This document shows positions 7,381 to 16,964 of a DNA stretch of 64,000 bases, piece by piece; position 1 is the first letter of the stretch, and every line of letters begins with the position of its first letter. Origin of the DNA: an uncultured Clostridia bacterium (GTDB lineage Bacteria; Bacillota; Clostridia; Lachnospirales; CAMZNU01). The stretch lies in assembly GCA_947313885.1 (NCBI GenBank), contig CAMZNU010000007.1, positions 1 to 64,000 of the forward strand. The letters run 5' to 3'. A program made the position numbers and the translations under genes. The notes under the pieces are model-generated. The model ran no database searches and had not been told where the DNA came from. It saw only the letters and a program-made list of their open reading frames with translations.

Positions 7381-8793
7381 ATGAAAATTTTAATGGTAAC
7401 GTCAGAGGTGAAACCTTTTAGTGAAACAGGGGGATTAGGGGATGTATTAGGTTCGCTACCGAAGTATTTAAAAAAATTAGAATTGGATGTGAAAGTAGTA
7501 AGTCCTTTATATGCGGACACGAGTAATAAATATAAAGACAAAATGAAAAAACTATGTAGTATAAATATAGATTTTGGTGAAAAAATAGAAATTGCAGAAA
7601 TATATAGTATTAAAGAAGAAAAAGTAGAATATTTGTTTATTAAAAACGATGAATACTATGGACGTGAACAGTTATATGGATATGAAGATGACTATAAAAG
7701 GTTTGCGTTTTTTAGTAAAGTAGCGTTGCATATGTTAACGGAAATTAATTTCAAAGTAGATATTATACATTGTAATGACTGGCAAAGTAGCTTAGTACCG
7801 ATATATTTAAAAGATAAATATAAAAGACAAAAATTCTATAAAGAGATAAAAACTGTGTTAACAATACACAATTTACAATATCAAGGTGTGTTTGATAAAA
7901 AAGTGTTAAAAGAAATAGATTTAGATGATAGTTATTGTAGTGTTGACAAAATGGAATTTTATGGTCAAGTAAACTTTTTAAAAGGTGGACTAATTTACTG
8001 TAATAAAATAACAACGGTAAGTCGCAAATATTCTAAAGAGATACAGGAGACGGAGTACGGGTTTGGCTTAGATGGAGTTATGAGGCATTTAGAAAACAAA
8101 GTAACAGGGATAATAAACGGTATAGATTATGTAGCAACAAATCCAAAAACAGAAAAAGAGTTATATAATTTTGATAAAAGTGATTTAAAAAATAAGTATG
8201 TAGGACAAAAGGAATTGAGAAAAAAATTGGGATTAGAAGATAAAGGATTACCGTTAGTTGGAATGGCAACAAGATTAGTTTCACAAAAAGGGTTGGACAT
8301 ATTACCTATGGATATAAAAAATATAGGAATACAATTAGTGGTATTAGGAACAGGTGATAAATTGTATGAAAACAAAATTAGAGATATGGAAAAAATAAAT
8401 AAAGGGTTAGTAAAAGCGGTATTAAAGTACGATAACGAAATTGCAAAAAGTATATTAGCGTATTCGGATATGTTTTTAATGCCGTCGTTATTTGAGCCAT
8501 GTGGGTTAGGACAAATATATGCTTTAAGGTATGGGACGGTGCCGATAGTAAGAAATACAGGCGGATTAAGTGATACGGTGGATAATTATAATAATGATAA
8601 TAGAAATGGTTCGGGTATAGTATTTGATGATTTTTTAGAAAGTGGCGTTGTGTGGGCATTAAAAAGAAGCGTAGAAATATATAATAAAAAAGAAAATTTA
8701 AAAGAATTAATAGAAAATGGAATGAATAAAGACTATTCTTGGAACAGTTCAGCGAAAAAGTATAAAGATTTATATTTAGAATTAAAAAAATAG
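7381..8793 (+). CDS. glgA: Glycogen synthase (ADP-glucose type, GT5)
   Basis: 470 residues, the normal length for bacterial glycogen synthase, which elongates alpha-1,4-glucan from ADP-glucose. The N-terminal glucose-nucleotide loop is SETGGLGDVLGSLP (KTGGL type), HCNDWQSSLVP is the HxxDW motif, NGIDY precedes the second Rossmann domain, and MPSLFEPCGLGQIYALRYGTVPIVRNTGGL carries the E-x7-E retaining glycosyltransferase motif and second TGGL. All expected catalytic positions are present. No other glg gene is adjacent; the next gene starts 13 bases later and may be co-transcribed. AAGGAGG gives a strong start. Confidence 0.96.
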   Translation: MKILMVTSEVKPFSETGGLGDVLGSLPKYLKKLELDVKVVSPLYADTSNKYKDKMKKLCSINIDFGEKIEIAEIYSIKEEKVEYLFIKNDEYYGREQLYGYEDDYKRFAFFSKVALHMLTEINFKVDIIHCNDWQSSLVPIYLKDKYKRQKFYKEIKTVLTIHNLQYQGVFDKKVLKEIDLDDSYCSVDKMEFYGQVNFLKGGLIYCNKITTVSRKYSKEIQETEYGFGLDGVMRHLENKVTGIINGIDYVATNPKTEKELYNFDKSDLKNKYVGQKELRKKLGLEDKGLPLVGMATRLVSQKGLDILPMDIKNIGIQLVVLGTGDKLYENKIRDMEKINKGLVKAVLKYDNEIAKSILAYSDMFLMPSLFEPCGLGQIYALRYGTVPIVRNTGGLSDTVDNYNNDNRNGSGIVFDDFLESGVVWALKRSVEIYNKKENLKELIENGMNKDYSWNSSAKKYKDLYLELKK

Positions 8794-8806
8794 AAGGGGT
8801 TTTACT

Positions 8807-9991
8807 GTGCACAAATCAGATAGATCTAAAGTAGTTAAAAAAGATAAGCTAGAAAGAAGAAGGAGAAAAAGAAAAAAAAAAAGAATAGTAATAATAATAA
8901 TAGTTTTAATAATTGGTACAGTAATTAGATTAAATATTAAGGAGTATACAGAAAGAGGTTACAAATTATATGAAACTAATATTACGTTACCAATAGATAG
9001 ATTAAGTAGGGGCGAATTTGTAAAACCAGATGTAGAAAATTTTTATTATGTAACAAAAAATAAAATAGCATTATATGATAGCAAGACAACGAAAAAGTGG
9101 GAATACATATATAGCTTAAATTCTATCAGTACACATAATAGAGGAAATTATATCGTGGTGTATGAATTTGGGAGTAAAAAAAGTATATATGTGTATAATG
9201 AAAAAGGGCATAAATATGATTATATGCCGGAAGGTGACATAGAGAATATAAAAATAAATAAAAATGGATATACGGTAATAAGTAGTATAACAGGGGATGA
9301 ACGTAATATAGTAATTTTAAATAGCGTAGGTGTAGAAATTTTCATAAAAAAAGAAAACAGCAAGAAAAATGTGTTATTAGATCTAGATATATCAGAAAAT
9401 AATGAAGTTTTAGGTATGAGTTATTTAAATCTTGACTATATAAAACCGCAAACAGAAATATCTTTTCAGGGTGTATTTAAAAAAGATAATGAAAAAGGTG
9501 TATTTAGTAGTTTAGTGCGGGAAAATAGAATAGTCAGTAAAATAGTATTTGTAGAAAATGATTTATATGGAATATCGGAAAATGAAGTAGAGAAATTTGA
9601 AGTAACAAACTCGAAAGTGTATCCATTATATGAAATACATATGCCAAACGTGGTAGAAGAAATAAAAATAGTAAATAATAAGTATATAGCAATTTTATAC
9701 GGAAATAAAAAAATGAATGAAACAAGTTTTAAAGAGAATACAATAATATTATATAGGAATGGAAAAATAAAAACGAAAATAAAACTAGAGGACAAAGTTG
9801 AGTTTATGGAAAAAGGAATAGATTCAATTATAGTTAGTAAAAGTAATGAAGTAACAAACTATGATCTGTCGGGGAATATAATTTGGACATTTGAGAATAA
9901 AGGGATATTAAAAAAATTCATACTATTAAATAAAAAAAAGGGACTTAGTGTAAGAAGTGAAGATGGGATAATTGTAGAGAAGAGAAAATAA
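8807..9991 (+). CDS. DUF5711-like beta-propeller membrane protein
   Basis: 394 residues: a very basic cytoplasmic N-terminus (KLERRRRKRKKKR), one membrane helix (~26-40), then a long domain of repeated beta strands with patterns such as KWEYIYSLNSI, IYVYNEKGHKYDY and VVIL-type blades, consistent with a beta-propeller. This matches the DUF5711 family typical of Lachnospirales, usually encoded next to a CvpA-family protein, as here (11-base gap). Start is GTG behind AAGGGG. Function unknown; likely an extracytoplasmic scaffold. Confidence 0.7.
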   Translation: MHKSDRSKVVKKDKLERRRRKRKKKRIVIIIIVLIIGTVIRLNIKEYTERGYKLYETNITLPIDRLSRGEFVKPDVENFYYVTKNKIALYDSKTTKKWEYIYSLNSISTHNRGNYIVVYEFGSKKSIYVYNEKGHKYDYMPEGDIENIKINKNGYTVISSITGDERNIVILNSVGVEIFIKKENSKKNVLLDLDISENNEVLGMSYLNLDYIKPQTEISFQGVFKKDNEKGVFSSLVRENRIVSKIVFVENDLYGISENEVEKFEVTNSKVYPLYEIHMPNVVEEIKIVNNKYIAILYGNKKMNETSFKENTIILYRNGKIKTKIKLEDKVEFMEKGIDSIIVSKSNEVTNYDLSGNIIWTFENKGILKKFILLNKKKGLSVRSEDGIIVEKRK

Positions 9992-10002
9992 GGGAGCAAG
10001 AA

Positions 10003-10683
10003 ATGTTAGATATAATGTTAATAGCAATGATGGTAGTGATATTTTTCGTAGGAGTTAAAAAAGGTGCAATAATAATGATATATAATTTATTATCATTTGT
10101 AGCATCAATAATGCTTACAAAATATTTAGCACCTTTTGTTTCGGTATTTTTAAATGATAAAACATACGAATATATAAAAAGCAAAATCATGGAAAAATTA
10201 AAAATAGGAGAAGTTACTAAAGAAACAGTGCAAAAGAATAGAGAAATAATAGAAAACTTTGAAACCCCAGAGTTTTTCAAACAAAGTCTTTTAGAAAATA
10301 ATAATACAGGAGTATACGAGAAATTAGGAATAACGGGTATAGAAGACTACATAGCAACATTTATTACAACGTTAGCGATCAGCATTAGCTCGATAGTTAT
10401 AACATTTATAATAGTAATAATATTAATAAAAGTGGTAGGAAAATTTTTAGGTATTTTCAACTACATCCCTGTGATTTCAACGATAAACAAGATAATAGGA
10501 GGAGGTATAGGAGTTGGTATAGCATACCTAGTTACGAATATAGTATTTTTAATATTGCCGTTAAATTTAACTATTTATGAAAATGCTACAAAACTTATTA
10601 ATGAAAGTGTAATAGGGATGTATATATATGAAAATAATATTTTTTACAGTCTAGTAAATTTATTAGTGGTAGGTATTTTATAA
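10003..10683 (+). CDS. CvpA family membrane protein
   Basis: 226 residues with four hydrophobic segments and the CvpA layout: N-terminal helix plus VGVKKGAIIMIYNLLSFVASIML, a charged loop, and two later helices including IIGGGIGVGIAYLVT, the conserved glycine-rich helix. The family is named after colicin V production but is poorly understood in Firmicutes. It follows the DUF5711-like gene closely and probably shares its transcript. AGGGAGC lies before ATG. Confidence 0.85.
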   Translation: MLDIMLIAMMVVIFFVGVKKGAIIMIYNLLSFVASIMLTKYLAPFVSVFLNDKTYEYIKSKIMEKLKIGEVTKETVQKNREIIENFETPEFFKQSLLENNNTGVYEKLGITGIEDYIATFITTLAISISSIVITFIIVIILIKVVGKFLGIFNYIPVISTINKIIGGGIGVGIAYLVTNIVFLILPLNLTIYENATKLINESVIGMYIYENNIFYSLVNLLVVGIL

Positions 10684-10729
10684 ATAAAAATGAAATAGAT
10701 ACGAAACAAGTTACAAAAAATAAAAAAGG

Positions 10730-10758
10730 TTGACAAAAAAACAAAAAAACATTACAAT
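10730..10758 (+). promoter_or_regulatory. Promoter for tRNA-Arg
   Basis: TTGACA, 17-bp spacer, TACAAT; near-consensus sigma-A promoter 40 bases upstream of the tRNA. Confidence 0.8.
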
Positions 10759-10798
10759 AACTAATGTACAATTCAAGTATAAAAGCTTAAAAAAATCT

Positions 10799-10872
10799 GT
10801 GGATGTAGCTCAGCTGGATAGAGCGTCTGGCTACGGACCAGAAGGCCGAGGGTTCAAATCCTTTCATCCACG
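10799..10872 (+). tRNA. tRNA-Arg (anticodon ACG)
   Basis: Complete cloverleaf: acceptor GTGGATG / CATCCAC, D stem GCTC/GAGC, anticodon stem TCTGG/CCAGA around loop CTACGGA (anticodon ACG), T arm GAGGG-TTCAAAT-CCTTT with two G-U pairs, discriminator G. No CCA is encoded, so it is added after transcription. A34 would be deaminated to inosine to read CGN codons. Confidence 0.97.
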
Positions 10873-10874
10873 TT

Positions 10875-10910
10875 AAAGAGAAAATTACACAATGTAATTG
10901 TCTCTTTTTT
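10875..10910 (+). terminator. Terminator after tRNA-Arg
   Basis: Stem AAAGAGA-AATTACA / TGTAATT-TCTCTTT with one internal mismatch, loop CAA and a T-run. Confidence 0.85.
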
Positions 10911-10941
10911 TTTATAATATTACTATATAGGGGAGGAAATT

Positions 10942-12393
10942 ATGGTTAAGTTTTTTCAAAAGTTAGGAAAGGCAATAATGTTACCAGTTGCGTGTTTACC
11001 AATTGCGAGTATAATGATGGGTGCAGGATATTGGATTGATCCAACAGGATGGGGAGCAAACAACGTAATAGCGGCATTTTTACTTAAAGGTGGTGGAGCG
11101 TTAATTGATAACATGGCAATTTTATTTGCTGTAGGTATTGCTGTAGGAATGTCAGATGATAATGATGGTACATCAGCATTAGCAGGGCTAGTATCTTGGT
11201 TGGTAATGACCACATTGTTAGCACCTGGGGCAGTAGCATTTTTCCAAGGGATAGATATATCATTAGTAAATCCAGCATTTAGTAAAATTGAAACACAATT
11301 TGTAGGTATATTAGCAGGTATTATAGGAGCATCAACTTACAACAGATTTAAAAATACTAAATTACCAGATTTTTTAGCGTTTTTTAGTGGGAAGAGAAGT
11401 GTTGCTATAGTTTCGGCATCAGTATCTACATTAGTTGCCGTTGTATTATTTTTTGTATGGCCAGTAGTGTATACATCACTAGTAAACTTTGGTACAGGAG
11501 TAGTTAGCACAGGAGCAATAGGGGTAGGTATATACGGCTTCTTAAACAGGTTATTAATACCAACAGGGTTACACCATGCTATGAACTCAGTATTTTGGTT
11601 TGACGTTGCAGGAATAAACGACCTTGCTAACTTTTGGTCAGGTCAAGGAGTATTAGGAGAAACAGGAATGTACATGACGGGATTTTTCCCGGTTATGATG
11701 TTTGGATTACCAGGGGCAGCACTTGCAATGTATCATACAGCTAAACCAGAAAGAAAAAAGATAGTAGGTGGGATATTATTAGCAGGAGCTGTATCATCAT
11801 TTTTTACAGGAGTAACAGAGCCATTGGAGTTTTCGTTTATGTTTGTTGCACCGTGGTTATATTTTACACATGCAATATTATCAGGAATAACAAACTTTGC
11901 AGTTGCACTATTACCAGTAAGAGCTGGATTTAATTTTAGTGCTGGTTTTGTAGATTTTGTTTTAAGTTCAAAAACGCCTATGGCATTAAATCCAATATTA
12001 TTAATACCTATTGGATTAGTTGTAGGTACAGTATATTATGTAGTATTTAGAACATTAATAGTAAAGTTTAACATCAATACTTTAGGGCGTGAAGATGAAG
12101 AAGTTGTAGAAGATAGTATAAGTGTTACTGACACGGCTACGAGTGTGAGCGAAGAGTTTACTAAAAAAGGTGAAAAAATATTAGAAGGGTTAGGGGGAAA
12201 AGAAAACATATTAGGTGTTGATAACTGTATAACAAGACTAAGAGTAGAAGTTGAGGATATGGACTTAATCAACGAAAATAAAATAAGAGAAGCAAATATT
12301 TTAGGAATTATAAAGGTAGGAAAAAAGAATATACAAATTATAATTGGACCACAAGTTCAATTTGTAGCAGATGCGATTAAAAAACAATTGTAA
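10942..12393 (+). CDS. nagE: PTS N-acetylglucosamine/glucose-type transporter, EIICB
   Basis: 483-residue phosphotransferase permease with domain order IIC (~1-365) and IIB (~405-483). IIC marks: MMGAGYWIDPTGWG and PTGLHHAMNSVFWFDVAGIND, close to NagE, and GVTEPLEFSF, the conserved substrate-binding loop. IIB carries DNCITRLR, whose Cys accepts phosphate before passing it to the sugar. A IIA domain is not fused and must come from elsewhere. It imports and phosphorylates GlcNAc (or glucose). GGGGAGG precedes ATG; the gene lies just after the tRNA terminator and no separate promoter is obvious. The last codons and stop lie in the left arm of the terminator. Confidence 0.92.
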   Translation: MVKFFQKLGKAIMLPVACLPIASIMMGAGYWIDPTGWGANNVIAAFLLKGGGALIDNMAILFAVGIAVGMSDDNDGTSALAGLVSWLVMTTLLAPGAVAFFQGIDISLVNPAFSKIETQFVGILAGIIGASTYNRFKNTKLPDFLAFFSGKRSVAIVSASVSTLVAVVLFFVWPVVYTSLVNFGTGVVSTGAIGVGIYGFLNRLLIPTGLHHAMNSVFWFDVAGINDLANFWSGQGVLGETGMYMTGFFPVMMFGLPGAALAMYHTAKPERKKIVGGILLAGAVSSFFTGVTEPLEFSFMFVAPWLYFTHAILSGITNFAVALLPVRAGFNFSAGFVDFVLSSKTPMALNPILLIPIGLVVGTVYYVVFRTLIVKFNINTLGREDEEVVEDSISVTDTATSVSEEFTKKGEKILEGLGGKENILGVDNCITRLRVEVEDMDLINENKIREANILGIIKVGKKNIQIIIGPQVQFVADAIKKQL

Positions 12394-12441
12394 TAAAAAA
12401 ATGACAGAATTTATTCTGTCATTTTTTTATTACAATTGTTT
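12382..12441 (+). terminator. Terminator with 29-bp perfect arms including nagE stop codon
   Basis: Perfect inverted repeat, 29-bp arms, 2-base centre; core ATGACAGAAT / ATTCTGTCAT flanked by A7/T7. The left arm contains the last two codons and the TAA of nagE. The downstream gene is on the same strand, so symmetry is not explained by convergent termination. Confidence 0.9.
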
Positions 12442-12557
12442 ATAAAAATTAATGAAAGTGTGTAATATATATATACAAAAATTTAAAAAGATGATAACAT
12501 ATATTCATTACATGAAAACAAAATAAAATATATTAATTAAAAAACCAAGGTGAGAGC

Positions 12558-13718
12558 ATGGATAAAATATTAGTTTTAGGTGGAACATTTAACCCGATAC
12601 ATGTAGGACATTTGTCTATACTAGAGGAAGTACGGTCAAAATTAAAAATAGACAAAGGTATATTAATGCCGAACGGTAATCCACCACACAAAAAAACAAT
12701 AAATAAAATAGATGTATTTAATATGTGTATAGAAGCGATAAAAGAAAACAATAAATTAGAAATAGATACATATGAATTAGAAAGTGAAGAAAAAAAATAT
12801 ACGATAGATACTTTAAAATATTTAAAAAAGAAACATGAAAAAGAAATATATTTTATTGTAGGGTCGGATTTTTTAACAACACTAGGCGCATGGACAGATA
12901 TGGATGAAATAGTTAAGCTGTGTACTTTTGTAATAGTAAACAGACCTTCTATAGAAGGTGATTTTAAGAGTAAAGTAAAAGATTTTGAGGTTAAATATAA
13001 CACAAAAGTTAAAACAATGGAAGTAGGGTATTTTAATGTATCATCATCCCAAATAAGGGAAAAAGTAAAAAACAGAGAAAATATAAAATATTTAGTACCA
13101 GAAAGCGTGCGAGAGTATATATACAAAAAAAATATATATGAAGTGAATTATAAAGATTTAATAGAACATTTAAAAAAGGAATTAAAAATAAATTTAACTA
13201 ATAGAAGATATGAACATACACTAGGAGTTGCAAGACTCAGTAAGGAACTAGCAAAAATATATGGAGTAAATGAAGATAAAGCGGAGCTTGCGGGAATGTT
13301 ACATGACTATGCAAAAGAGTTTAGCCAAAGTGAAATAAAAGAATATGGAAAACGTTATAATCTATCAGACGAAAAAGCAAAAAGTACAGGATTAGCCCAT
13401 GGTTATATAGGCAGTAAAATAGCAGAAGATAAATATAATATAAAAGATAAAGAAATATTATTAGCTATTAAAAATCATACGACAGGTCGTAAAGATATGA
13501 CAACGTTAGAAAAAATAATATATGTTGCAGATTTAGGAGAAGAAAATAGAGAAGAAAAATACGTTAAAAAAATAAGATGGTACATGTATACAAGTTTAGA
13601 TAAAAGCCTTGAAGAGGGCGTTAAGTATAAAGTAAGGTATTTAAAAAGTAAAAATTTAGAAGTAGATAAAAAAACGTTAGAACTAATTAAAACATTTGAT
13701 AAATTAAATACGAAGTAA
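12558..13718 (+). CDS. nadD: NadD-YqeK fusion: nicotinate-nucleotide adenylyltransferase plus HD hydrolase
   Basis: 386 residues with two enzymes in one chain. Residues ~1-195 are NadD, which makes nicotinate adenine dinucleotide: GGTFNPIHVGH is the nucleotidyltransferase loop, with SSSQIREK near the end of the domain. Residues ~200-386 are an HD domain of the YqeK type (symmetrical Ap4A hydrolase): RRYEHTLGVARLS, GMLHDYAKEF (HD metal pair), NHTTG and YVADLGEENR. Separate yqeK directly follows nadD in many Firmicutes; here the genes are fused. It leads nadD-rsfS-recO-vanW, with nadE elsewhere in the window supplying the next NAD step. Confidence 0.95.
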   Translation: MDKILVLGGTFNPIHVGHLSILEEVRSKLKIDKGILMPNGNPPHKKTINKIDVFNMCIEAIKENNKLEIDTYELESEEKKYTIDTLKYLKKKHEKEIYFIVGSDFLTTLGAWTDMDEIVKLCTFVIVNRPSIEGDFKSKVKDFEVKYNTKVKTMEVGYFNVSSSQIREKVKNRENIKYLVPESVREYIYKKNIYEVNYKDLIEHLKKELKINLTNRRYEHTLGVARLSKELAKIYGVNEDKAELAGMLHDYAKEFSQSEIKEYGKRYNLSDEKAKSTGLAHGYIGSKIAEDKYNIKDKEILLAIKNHTTGRKDMTTLEKIIYVADLGEENREEKYVKKIRWYMYTSLDKSLEEGVKYKVRYLKSKNLEVDKKTLELIKTFDKLNTK

Positions 13719-13745
13719 AGTATTTAATAAATAGAGGAGAAAACA

Positions 13746-14087
13746 ATGGATAAAAATATTAAAATAATAGTAGATGCAATAGAAGAAAAATTTGGAATGG
13801 ATACGTGTGTAATAGATATAGATAAAGTATCATCAGTAGCCAATTATTACGTAATAACAACAGGAAAAACGCCAACACAAGTACACGCAATAAGTGAGGA
13901 AGTGCAGTTTAAAATGGATATAGGAAAAGTAAAATTATTGCATTCAGAAGGAAGAGATAGAAATAATTGGGTGTTATTAGATTATGGAAATATAGTAGTG
14001 CATGTATTTAATAAAGATGAAAGAGAGCAATATAAGTTAGAAGAGTTATGGTCAAAGGGAGAAGTATTGGACTTAGGTAAAATATAA
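13746..14087 (+). CDS. rsfS: Ribosome silencing factor RsfS
   Basis: 113 residues, normal length. It binds protein L14 and blocks subunit joining. Family marks: VSSVANYYVITTGKTPTQVHAISEEV and LLHSEGRDRNNWVLLDYGNIVVHVF, the signature that ends the domain. AGAGGAG precedes ATG. Standard position after nadD/yqeK; its stop abuts the recO start codon. Confidence 0.95.
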   Translation: MDKNIKIIVDAIEEKFGMDTCVIDIDKVSSVANYYVITTGKTPTQVHAISEEVQFKMDIGKVKLLHSEGRDRNNWVLLDYGNIVVHVFNKDEREQYKLEELWSKGEVLDLGKI

Positions 14088-14807
14088 ATGAACACTCTAA
14101 AAATTAGAGGAGTAATAATAAAGGAGGTATGTATAAGAGAAACGGATAAAATATTAACAGTATTTGCAAAAGGAAGGGGAACAGTTGTAATAAATGCTAA
14201 AGGTTGTAGAAAAAGTAATAGTAAACTATTAGCAGGAACATCATTGTTCTCATATTGCGATTTTATAATAAGTAAAAATAATAAATTTAACAACTTAATG
14301 CAAGTAGATATGATAAGAAGTTTTCATTCTTTAACAAAAAATTATGAGAATATATTTATAGCAAGTTATTTAGTAGAAAACTGTTACAAAGGATTGTTAG
14401 ATAATGAAATAAATGACAATATTTTAAAACTATTAATAGCAAGTCTAAATTATTTAAGTAATGGAAAAGTGGATAATAAAATAATAATTTCTGTATTTGA
14501 GTTAAAGTTTTTACAGTTTAATGGATATGAGCCGTATATGGAAAATTGTAGCTGTTGTGAAAATATAAAAGATATTAATTATATAGGAGTAGAAGGTATT
14601 ATATGTGGAGATTGTAAAAAAAGTAGTCATAAAAAGATTAATGAAACAATAAAATATTCAATAAAATACATATTAAATAGTGATATAAAAAAATCTTTTG
14701 AATTTAAAATACCGAAAAAAGATATAAAGAGCATGAATAAAATTACAAATATGTTGCTTTTAGAACAGATAGACTATAAATTAAATAGTTTATATTTTTT
14801 AAAGTAA
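14088..14807 (+). CDS. recO: DNA repair protein RecO
   Basis: 239 residues: N-terminal OB-fold (RGVIIKEVCIRETDKILTVFAKGRG), helical middle and a zinc finger of CSCC...CGDC type at ~148-175. RecO loads RecA on SSB-coated DNA with RecR, encoded later in this window. ATG follows the rsfS stop with no gap; TAGGTA in rsfS is a weak ribosome site, so translation is probably coupled. Confidence 0.93.
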   Translation: MNTLKIRGVIIKEVCIRETDKILTVFAKGRGTVVINAKGCRKSNSKLLAGTSLFSYCDFIISKNNKFNNLMQVDMIRSFHSLTKNYENIFIASYLVENCYKGLLDNEINDNILKLLIASLNYLSNGKVDNKIIISVFELKFLQFNGYEPYMENCSCCENIKDINYIGVEGIICGDCKKSSHKKINETIKYSIKYILNSDIKKSFEFKIPKKDIKSMNKITNMLLLEQIDYKLNSLYFLK

Positions 14808-14833
14808 CATAATTGAAATTAAGGGGGTAGATT

Positions 14834-16291
14834 GTGAAAAATAAAAAAAGTATAATAATTATCGCGACAACATTAATAACAATTTTATTATTGGGTATAA
14901 CAGTAAGTATGTTAACAGCACCATCATTAAAAGATAAAGCAAGTGCTAACAAAAAAATAAATAAACAGCAAAAAGTATATATAAATAATGTGGAAGTAAC
15001 AGGGTTAAATAAAAAAGAGAGTATAGAAAAATTAGAATCAAAGTCTTTATTAGCGGATAATAAAATCAGTATAGTAGTAGATGATAAAACATATATTTTT
15101 GGTTTAGAGGACGTTGGAGCAGAATTTTTATACAATGAAGCATATGATAAAATAAGCGATAGAAAAAATAGTGATTCTAAAATAACAATTAATGAAGATA
15201 TATATATAGATGCGGAAATAGTAGTAAATAAAGACACAGTAAAATCTATTGTAGAAGCATTATATTTAGAACATAATACGGATCCTTCTTTTCCGATTAT
15301 CCAGAGAGAAGAAGGAATATTTGTAGGGGAAGAAGGTAAAATAGGACATAAGATAGATAAAGAAAAATCTATAGATTTAATAATTCAAAGTATATACAGT
15401 AGAAAAAACAGAGTAACGTTAGATTTATATGAAATACCGCCTAAATATACTATAAAAGATTTAAATGATAATATGACATTACTAGGTACATCTACTACAG
15501 TATTTGATGCTGATGAAGAAGCAAGAGCAACAAATATCCAAATAGCATCAAAAAGTATAGATGGTAAATTAGTATTACCAGGGGAGGAGTTTTCTACAGA
15601 AGAAAAATTTATACCGTATACAGAAGAGAAAGGTTATAAAAATGCAGCAGTTATAGTTGGGAATGTTTTTTCGACAGATATAGGTGGAGGGGTATGCCAA
15701 GTATCTAGTACTTTGTATAATACGTTGTTGGCATCAGAGTTAAAAGTAACAGAGAGACACAACCATTCTCTAAAAGTTGGGTATGCAGATTATGGATTTG
15801 ATTCTGTATTGGCGGAAAATTATATGGACTTAAAATTTGTAAATGATACAGAATATCCTGTATTTATCGAAAGCATTGTAAAAAATGAGGAAGTCACAGT
15901 AAATATATATGGTAAAGATACAAGAGCTGATGGATATAAAGTAGAGTATAAAAAAGAGTTAGTAACAGTAATAGAACCTCCAGCAGAAGAAATAATAATT
16001 GATAAAGAAATGCTAGAAGGTGAAGAAGAAATAATAGCATCATCATTAAATGGGTATACATATAAAGTGTATAAGTATACGTATATAGACGGCATTTTAA
16101 ATGAAAAAATATTAGTGGATACAAGTTATTATAGAAGTAGACAAGGTAAAAAAATAATTGGTGGGAAAAAAGTAGATGAAGATACTGTAGAATTAAAAGA
16201 TGGTGAAATAGAAGCTATAGAAACTATAAAAATAGAAGATATAGAAAAAGAAAATATAGAAATAGAAGATGTAGAAAGTGATGACCGATAG
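14834..16291 (+). CDS. VanW family protein with peptidoglycan-binding-like and G5 domains
   Basis: 485 residues. An N-terminal signal anchor (~8-30) is followed by YoaR/PG-binding-like repeats (~45-215) and the VanW core (~240-375) with GEEFSTEEKFIPYTEEKGY, GGGVCQVSSTLYNTLL and RHNHS. After it comes a G5-like module (~385-450) and an acidic tail with IEDIEKENIEIEDVE repeats. VanW proteins are cell-envelope proteins of unknown chemistry; no link to vancomycin resistance is implied. Start GTG behind AAGGGGG. It closes the nadD-rsfS-recO run and converges on pyrE. Confidence 0.92.
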   Translation: MKNKKSIIIIATTLITILLLGITVSMLTAPSLKDKASANKKINKQQKVYINNVEVTGLNKKESIEKLESKSLLADNKISIVVDDKTYIFGLEDVGAEFLYNEAYDKISDRKNSDSKITINEDIYIDAEIVVNKDTVKSIVEALYLEHNTDPSFPIIQREEGIFVGEEGKIGHKIDKEKSIDLIIQSIYSRKNRVTLDLYEIPPKYTIKDLNDNMTLLGTSTTVFDADEEARATNIQIASKSIDGKLVLPGEEFSTEEKFIPYTEEKGYKNAAVIVGNVFSTDIGGGVCQVSSTLYNTLLASELKVTERHNHSLKVGYADYGFDSVLAENYMDLKFVNDTEYPVFIESIVKNEEVTVNIYGKDTRADGYKVEYKKELVTVIEPPAEEIIIDKEMLEGEEEIIASSLNGYTYKVYKYTYIDGILNEKILVDTSYYRSRQGKKIIGGKKVDEDTVELKDGEIEAIETIKIEDIEKENIEIEDVESDDR

Positions 16292-16340
16292 AAGTAAATA
16301 AAAAAATCTCCCTTGCGGAGATTTTTTTATTTACTTCTAT
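16288..16340. terminator. Bidirectional terminator, 24-bp perfect arms, between vanW and pyrE
   Basis: Perfect 24-bp arms around loop CTTGC; core AAAAAAATCTCC / GGAGATTTTTTT. The left arm contains the vanW stop; the right arm reaches the pyrE stop. Confidence 0.92.
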
Positions 16341-16964
16341 TTAATTTTTCCATTGTTTAGGATTTAAATTCCATTGCTTAGCTTCGATAGAATCCTCTAT
16401 AGATAAATAATTTTCATCTACAGCTAAATTTATTAAATCAGGAAAATTACATAAAGTTTCGAAATTACAGTTAGCCTTTTTAAAATTATTTTTAGTGCTT
16501 TCAAAGTCATAAGAAAATATAGCTACTACTTCAACAGAAGATGCGCCGGCATTTCTAGAAGCTTCCACAGCGGAAATACAGCTACCACCAGTAGAAATAA
16601 GGTCTTCAATTACGATAACTTTTTTATTTTTAAGAGAACCGCCTTCAACTTGGTTACCTGTTCCGTGAGCTTTAGGTTTAGAACGAATGTATGCCATAGG
16701 TATATTATATCTTTCGGCGATGAAACTAGCCCATGGTATTCCAGCTGTAGAAGTACCAGCGATAATATCAAAGTCCTTAGTTTTAAGAACGGTAGAAAAG
16801 GCATCAACAATAATATCACGTTGTTTAGGAAAACCGATAACTGTGCGATTATCACAATAAATAGGCGACTTAATACCAGATACAAAAGTAAAATGATCTT
16901 TAACATTTAGTTTTACAGCTCCTACAGATAATAATGATTGTGCTACTAGTTTTGAGTTATTCAT
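16341..16964 (-). CDS. pyrE: Orotate phosphoribosyltransferase
   Basis: 207 residues. Converts orotate and PRPP to OMP. KSPIYCDNRTVIGFP, IAGTSTAGIPWASF and the PRPP loop VIVIEDLISTGGS are the family motifs. Last gene of pyrK-D-F-C-E; its first bases overlap the pyrC end by eight, so coupling is tight. The operon is controlled by the leader upstream of pyrK. Confidence 0.96.
   Translation of the reverse strand: MNNSKLVAQSLLSVGAVKLNVKDHFTFVSGIKSPIYCDNRTVIGFPKQRDIIVDAFSTVLKTKDFDIIAGTSTAGIPWASFIAERYNIPMAYIRSKPKAHGTGNQVEGGSLKNKKVIVIEDLISTGGSCISAVEASRNAGASSVEVVAIFSYDFESTKNNFKKANCNFETLCNFPDLINLAVDENYLSIEDSIEAKQWNLNPKQWKN

Noticed and set aside
10912-10917. TATAAT before nagE as its promoter
   Set aside because: The matching -35 would fall inside the tRNA terminator stem and T-run and shows no TTGACA-like hexamer; read-through is as likely.
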